In this document: piece after piece, positions 5,941 through 10,306 of the stretch
How positions within the stretch are numbered: position 1 is the stretch's first letter
Layout of the letters: each line of letters opens with the position of its first letter
From: Pseudomonadales bacterium
Lineage (GTDB): Bacteria; Pseudomonadota; Gammaproteobacteria; Pseudomonadales; DC-out160
Length of the DNA: 10,306 nucleotides
Reading direction: 5' to 3'
NCBI GenBank assembly: GCA_016765265.1
Contig: JAESQG010000552.1
Coordinates: 1 to 10,306 of the forward strand
Made by a program: the position numbers and the translations under genes
The notes under the pieces: generated by a model
Seen by the model: only the letters and a program-made list of their open reading frames with translations
Databases searched by the model: none
Told to the model about the DNA's origin: nothing

Positions 5941-6735
5941 AATAAAGTTATCGGGCAAATCACGATCACTTTCGCCCGTATATTCATAGGGTAAACCTAC
6001 CATCAATTGTAGCGAGGGTTTTTGCTTCATTTGTTCCATAATGTCAGCAATGACGCCGGGGGCTAGGGACAACATAGCGATAATAGAAATTTCCGGGGGC
6101 TCGAACCCTAACTCCAGAAGGGTACAAGCAAACCGCCCATCGATATTAATGCACAATTTTTTGCGCTTAGGGTGGGCACTGTATTTGGCGTGTACCGCTT
6201 CAAATAAAAGTGTTTTCTGGTTTACGAATCCCTTTTCCTCGGCCACTTTCCGCACTGCCTCTGATCGCGGGTCTACCTCCGTGAATAGCGGGTGCCCTAC
6301 GCCTGGCATGCGGTTTTTGGTGTTGTCATAATCATCAACGACGATTTGAGCAACCTCATCAATACTGAGGCCCTTCTCCGTCATGATTTTTTCCCAACGT
6401 AATATTTCCTCCGCACAATGTTGAGGAAATATCGTATAGTCGCCGCCGGCTAGAAACGTACCCATAAACGCTGGGAATGGTTGAGGGTTCGCGCTCACAA
6501 TAGTGCGAGCAATGCTCCAATAGGTATAGCCGAGCATGCCATTGAAAACTGCATCAAGAACCACAGTTTCTTCAGGCTCGGGCAGACGACCACGTGTTGT
6601 TAGAAAAAAACTCTCGGTATAGGTCATATTTCCGCAAATTTGTGTCTGCGGATAGCCCCGGACAAACACGCCCTCTTCACGGGTATCGCATGCCTCTACT
6701 TTTAACGGTTGAAAATCAGGATTCTTATGTGCCAC
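5929..6735 (-). CDS. Short citrate synthase-family protein (citryl-CoA lyase-like)
   Basis: The 268-residue protein belongs to the citrate synthase fold family but is much shorter than the roughly 430-residue enzyme of the TCA cycle, matching citryl-CoA lyase or other short homologues that make or cleave a citryl-CoA-type bond. Recognisable parts are TYTESFFLTTRGRLPEPEE (about 38-56), PGVGHPLF with His148 (equivalent of the second catalytic His), DPR at 155-157, and NIDGRFA with Asp199 (equivalent of the catalytic Asp). The usual first histidine motif HGGA.E is replaced by a segment around FPQHCAEEI; His106 sits about two residues from the expected place. The start is GTG at 6735, supported by AGGGAG 7 bases upstream; there is no nearby in-frame ATG. 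It is divergent from the helicase gene, with about 210 bp between starts. Whether it is a lyase or a synthase cannot be decided. Confidence 0.85.
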   Translation of the reverse strand: MAHKNPDFQPLKVEACDTREEGVFVRGYPQTQICGNMTYTESFFLTTRGRLPEPEETVVLDAVFNGMLGYTYWSIARTIVSANPQPFPAFMGTFLAGGDYTIFPQHCAEEILRWEKIMTEKGLSIDEVAQIVVDDYDNTKNRMPGVGHPLFTEVDPRSEAVRKVAEEKGFVNQKTLLFEAVHAKYSAHPKRKKLCINIDGRFACTLLELGFEPPEISIIAMLSLAPGVIADIMEQMKQKPSLQLMVGLPYEYTGESDRDLPDNFIRNK

Positions 6736-6742
6736 GCTATTT

Positions 6743-6748
6743 CTCCCT
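6743..6748 (-). promoter_or_regulatory. Ribosome binding site that fixes a GTG start
   Basis: AGGGAG on the minus strand lies 7 bases before GTG at 6735. Good match and spacing make GTG the likely start of the citrate synthase-like gene; no in-frame ATG is available close by. Confidence 0.7.
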
Positions 6749-6945
6749 ATATTACTGAATTAGTGCGCCATCTTACCTGATTCCTATCATTGTACCCATG
6801 ACCTAGCATCTATGACTCATTAATCATGGAGATTCAAGCCCATGGTATCGAAGCAAATACTTTTGAGTTAAACCTCTGATTAAAGAGACTTTTGATCACT
6901 CTGCCACTACAATTATCGGTTAACTTAAAAAGAACAGACAAATTA

Positions 6946-9900
6946 ATGCAATACGATATTACTCAAATTTCTAACAACTTCCCAAAAGACATTGTCGATC
7001 AAGGCCAGGCCCTCGCCGCAGGATTTGCTGTATATGATTTACGCAAGACAAATCAAGGCATCGTCATGTCTGCCCGGGTATCAGACAAAAACGACAATCA
7101 CCGTATCTTCATTAACATCAATCTCAGCCAACGTGGAGGCCCGGCAATCCGGCAAGATGAGCTATTCGAAGGCGAGTGCAGCTGCGATCTTGGGGAGAGC
7201 TGCGAGCATATTGTTGCTACCTTGATTGCAGCCCTCACACCGGACTTGATTAAGAATACTGCAGACGAGAAACCCACCATACCTCAAGGGCAATGGATAA
7301 ATAAAATTCGCACAGAACAAAGTAGTACCTCATTCAAACCATCGCTCAGTACCTATTATGCCCTGCGCCTGACCAATGGCCTTTGTGTTAACAATACGGG
7401 TGACGCAGATTTGGACACGCTGAACTTCGGTCCGTCGCGATTAACGGTAGAAGTTTTTGTGGCAAAGTCTCTCAACAGGAGTAGCGCGAACCCTCTAATT
7501 TTAACTGACAAAAAACCTCTTTTTCTCGACCAACATATCACTGCCCATCCTCCTCGCTATATTTTGCCTATCGATTTAAAAATTCTGTCCATATTAATTA
7601 AAAAATCGAAAAAATTTGAATTGCCTAACCCCGTTGATATCTCCACATTTGTCGAATCTAGCTTTCTCCAACTTTTGCTACAAAGTGGTCGTTGCAGCCT
7701 ATCTATAGCGAATGAAAATAATAGACCATCCGCCAATGCCCAAAGTAGAACCCCCCACTGGATGAACACAAAGGAATATGACGAAGAATTACAATTTTCT
7801 AGACTAAACAATGGATCACCCAAACATCTTCAGCCTCTGTGGCAAGTCAATCTATCCGGGGATCAATGGCTCAGTCTAAACCGTCCAAAACAAGGCATAG
7901 CTGTATTCGGCTCTGAAGCGCCATTTTACCTAGACCTACAAAAAAATGAATGGGGACTAGTGGGCAGCCCATTAAGCAAAGAGGCCTTGAAGTTAATCAA
8001 CGAGGGATTAGTCCTAGACCCCAACGAAGTCACTTCATTTATTCAATCAGCTACGAACCCACTCACTTGCAAAAGCCCGAATCTTCAAGCCAGTAAATCC
8101 GAAAGAATATCTAAGAGTTATGAAGAAAACCAGCTCCCTATGCCCATAAAGCTTAAACTACGTGAGCACCGTAGCATCGATCCAATTCCTACATTAAGGT
8201 TGTACTCTAGGCGAATAAGCACTGTCGTAGATCAAAGCTATCGACGCCCCGCGTTAATTGACGGCGCAGCCCTATATTTCGAGTACCCGTTAGAAACACA
8301 AAGGTTAAGCTTCCATTTTAAAGATCAACGAAGCAGCAAGACTATTTTCTTTCTGGACAGTTTAAACACCATTTTTCGCCAGCCCGATAAAGAGCAGAAC
8401 GCACTTTCTTTTTTGCAAAACCTGAGCCCAGGGCTATTACCCCTACACCAACTTCACGATATCGATTGGACAGACGAATTTAATCAGGTGGAAGGCAATC
8501 AATCGGATTTTGGATTTACAAAAGACGATGATTGGCAGGAATTTTTATTAAACTCCGTCGTCACCCTAAAAGAAGCCGGATGGCAGGTACACGTTGAGCC
8601 TCAGTTTCGCTACCACTTTGCCAAGGCTCAATCTTGGTATGGAGATATTCAACAATCCAACAACAAATGGTTTGATCTTGAAATGGGTATTATAGTGGAT
8701 GGTCAAAACATTAACTTACTGCCCATACTAATCCAATACATTAATGAAGGTAATCCTCTGCTCTCCATCGACTATTTAAACCAGCAAGCGGACGATTCAA
8801 TACTCCACATACCCCTCAGTGATGGCCGAATAATCCCCCTACCTGCCGGACGCATAAAACGGATTTTATCTGTTTTTGTAGAGCTCTATGAAACACCCAA
8901 AGTGGATGCCGAAGGAAAATTACAATTAGTTTCTAATCAAATTTTAAGAGTCGGTGAACTTGATTTTGATGATGACAACGAAACTGACGTGGAATGGCAC
9001 GGCCGAAAAGACTTATTTGAAAAGGCACAACGGCTCAGACTACTGACAGAAATAGAAAGGATTCCCTCTCCTAATGGTCTCGATGCCACATTAAGAGACT
9101 ATCAACAGACTGGCCTCAATTGGCTACATTTCTTAAGGCAGTATGACTTAGGGGGGATTTTGGCAGACGACATGGGTCTTGGTAAAACGATCCAAGCTCT
9201 CGCATTGATCTTACATGAAAAAAACCAGGGCCGATTAGAGCACCCGGCATTAGTCGTCGCCCCCACCAGTGTCATTAGTAACTGGCGAAGAGAGGCAAAC
9301 CGTTTTACTCCTACGCTCAACGTCGTGCTATTCCATGGGTCGAAGCGCCACCAAAATCCCGACAGCCCTTTTCAAAGTCATCAAACTGTGGAAGACCAAT
9401 CAACTCGGGAAGACCAATCAACTCGGGAAGACCAATCTCACAAACCCGTCAAACAACAGGATCTTATTATTACTAGTTATGCCTTGATCCATAGAGACCT
9501 CGAATATTGGCAGTCCATTGATATTAGTTTTGTTATTTTAGATGAAGCACACCACATTAAAAATAGAAAAACCAAAGTGGCCACCTCTATTAGAAAGTTG
9601 AATGCCCAACATCGACTGTGCCTCACTGGGACACCCATGGAAAACCATCTAGGCGAGTTATGGTCCATATTTGATTTTCTCATGCCCAAGTTTCTTGGCA
9701 GTGAGAGGGAATTCAAAAGGCTTTACCGTAACCCTATTGAAAAGGATGGCAACGAAGAGCGAGCCCTTGCTTTGTCAAAACGCATAGCCCCGTTTTTATT
9801 GCGCCGAACTAAAGCTCAGGTAGCAAAGGAATTACCCCCTAAAACCGAAATAATTCAATCCGTCAGTTTCAACGAAGCACAACAAGATCTCTATGAGAGC

Positions 9901-10053
9901 ATTCGGCTTTCAATGCACCAAAGTACGCTCGGAAATAACCAAGAAAGGCATGAACAAAAGTCAACTGGTTATTCTCGATGCTTTATTGAAGCTCCGACAA
10001 GTTTGCTGCGATCCCAGTTTAGTGAAAATAGAAGGTCAACAGACGAATATTGA
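6946..10053 (+). CDS. SWIM zinc-finger SNF2 helicase, main part, cut short by a frameshift
   Basis: This is a SNF2-family ATPase that would translocate on double-stranded DNA or remodel protein-DNA contacts. Numbering from ATG 6946, a SWIM zinc finger (Cys78, Cys80, Cys86, His88) lies near the N-terminus, followed by a long poorly conserved middle and the first RecA lobe: motif I DMGLGKT (742-748, Lys747), motif Ia APTS (772-775), motif II DEAH (866-869) and motif III LTGTPMEN (893-900). Normal sequence ends at Gln992. The last 43 residues of this frame match nothing expected, and the true continuation is one base over from 9923. The product as read lacks motifs IV-VI and would be inactive. 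A TTG at 6892 gives 18 more residues (loose GAGA upstream); ATG 6946 fits the usual beginning of SWIM helicases (MQYDITQISNNFPKDIV) better. The gene is divergent from the citrate synthase-like gene. Confidence 0.85.
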   Translation: MQYDITQISNNFPKDIVDQGQALAAGFAVYDLRKTNQGIVMSARVSDKNDNHRIFININLSQRGGPAIRQDELFEGECSCDLGESCEHIVATLIAALTPDLIKNTADEKPTIPQGQWINKIRTEQSSTSFKPSLSTYYALRLTNGLCVNNTGDADLDTLNFGPSRLTVEVFVAKSLNRSSANPLILTDKKPLFLDQHITAHPPRYILPIDLKILSILIKKSKKFELPNPVDISTFVESSFLQLLLQSGRCSLSIANENNRPSANAQSRTPHWMNTKEYDEELQFSRLNNGSPKHLQPLWQVNLSGDQWLSLNRPKQGIAVFGSEAPFYLDLQKNEWGLVGSPLSKEALKLINEGLVLDPNEVTSFIQSATNPLTCKSPNLQASKSERISKSYEENQLPMPIKLKLREHRSIDPIPTLRLYSRRISTVVDQSYRRPALIDGAALYFEYPLETQRLSFHFKDQRSSKTIFFLDSLNTIFRQPDKEQNALSFLQNLSPGLLPLHQLHDIDWTDEFNQVEGNQSDFGFTKDDDWQEFLLNSVVTLKEAGWQVHVEPQFRYHFAKAQSWYGDIQQSNNKWFDLEMGIIVDGQNINLLPILIQYINEGNPLLSIDYLNQQADDSILHIPLSDGRIIPLPAGRIKRILSVFVELYETPKVDAEGKLQLVSNQILRVGELDFDDDNETDVEWHGRKDLFEKAQRLRLLTEIERIPSPNGLDATLRDYQQTGLNWLHFLRQYDLGGILADDMGLGKTIQALALILHEKNQGRLEHPALVVAPTSVISNWRREANRFTPTLNVVLFHGSKRHQNPDSPFQSHQTVEDQSTREDQSTREDQSHKPVKQQDLIITSYALIHRDLEYWQSIDISFVILDEAHHIKNRKTKVATSIRKLNAQHRLCLTGTPMENHLGELWSIFDFLMPKFLGSEREFKRLYRNPIEKDGNEERALALSKRIAPFLLRRTKAQVAKELPPKTEIIQSVSFNEAQQDLYESIRLSMHQSTLGNNQERHEQKSTGYSRCFIEAPTSLLRSQFSENRRSTDEY
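9391..9437 (+). repeat. 18-bp in-frame tandem repeat inside the helicase gene
   Basis: GAAGACCAATCAACTCGG occurs twice in direct succession, followed by 11 bases of a third copy. It encodes EDQSTR, EDQSTR, EDQS at residues 816-831, between motifs Ia and II. It sits in a hydrophilic insertion where other SNF2 proteins usually have a short loop, so it probably does not disrupt the ATPase core. Confidence 0.9.
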
Positions 10054-10306
10054 ATCTGCGAAACTTGAACTCTTGATGGAATTATTGCCTGAAATGGTTG
10101 AAGAAGGGCGTCGTATCCTGCTCTTTTCACAATTCACCAGTATGCTTGCAATTATCGAAAAAAGAATTCAGAAATCAAATATTGGCTACGCCAAACTTAC
10201 CGGTGCAACGCGCGATCGCGACAAACAAATTGACCTATTTCAAGCCGAAAAAGTACCGGTATTCCTACTCAGCCTAAAAGCAGGCGGCGTAGGTCTAAAC
10301 CTTACC
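9923..10306 (+). pseudogene. SNF2 helicase C-terminal lobe, frameshifted continuation (cut by window edge)
   Basis: These 128 uninterrupted codons continue the helicase one base over from the upstream frame. They open with VRSEITKKGMNKSQLVIL, then the SNF2 signature ALLKLRQVCCDPSL, motif IV in RILLFSQFTSML, and motif V AGGVGLNLT at the right edge; motif VI should lie just beyond. There is no start codon or ribosome binding site at the junction, so this is the second RecA lobe of the same protein rather than a separate gene. Restoring the frame needs two extra bases or loss of one near 9919-9922, at a short A run (CACCAAAGTA). Adding two A would give HQKVRSE, the normal family reading. The cause could be a real mutation, an assembly error or, less likely, programmed frameshifting. 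Confidence 0.9.

Noticed and set aside
6041..6331. 96-codon plus-strand open frame
   Set aside because: Shadow of the citrate synthase-like gene, whose catalytic motifs lie on the other strand over the same bases.

Overview
The window looks like chromosomal DNA from a marine gammaproteobacterium, moderately AT-rich, with short intergenic regions and recognisable Shine-Dalgarno sites. The best marker is at the left edge: the first 377 codons of a PfaA-type polyunsaturated fatty acid (PUFA) synthase, read leftward, with a PfaR-like regulator just upstream in the same direction. The pfaR-pfaA order is typical of omega-3 PUFA producers (Shewanella, Moritella, Photobacterium, Colwellia and relatives). 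The genus cannot be told from the sequence alone.

Layout. 1-1131 (-): 5' part of pfaA, with the ketosynthase domain almost complete. 1220-1930 (-): PfaR-like regulator, which reads as a catalytically dead IS481-type transposase. 1931-2629: about 700 bp with no convincing gene. 2630-3121 (+): a small membrane protein that looks truncated or decayed. 3249-3956 (+): a BspA-type leucine-rich-repeat protein with no signal peptide. 3951-3974: a perfect hairpin between convergent genes. 4032-4862 (-): a classical short-chain dehydrogenase/reductase. 5122-5880 (+): a protein with two GST/glutaredoxin-like thioredoxin folds. 5929-6735 (-): a short citrate synthase/citryl-CoA lyase-like enzyme with a GTG start. 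6946 to the window end (+): a SWIM zinc-finger SNF2 helicase broken by a frameshift near 9921; its second RecA lobe continues in another frame to the right edge.

Only pfaR and pfaA form an evident functional unit (regulator plus target PUFA synthase). The rest look like independent housekeeping or accessory genes, mostly in divergent or convergent pairs. A recurring oddity is short tandem duplication touching gene ends or sitting in frame inside genes: 15 bp x2 at the start of the membrane ORF, 17 bp x4 over the end of the SDR gene, 15 bp x2 over the stop of the citrate synthase-like gene, and 18 bp x2.6 inside the helicase. I found no RNA genes, CRISPR arrays, intact insertion sequences or clear defence system.
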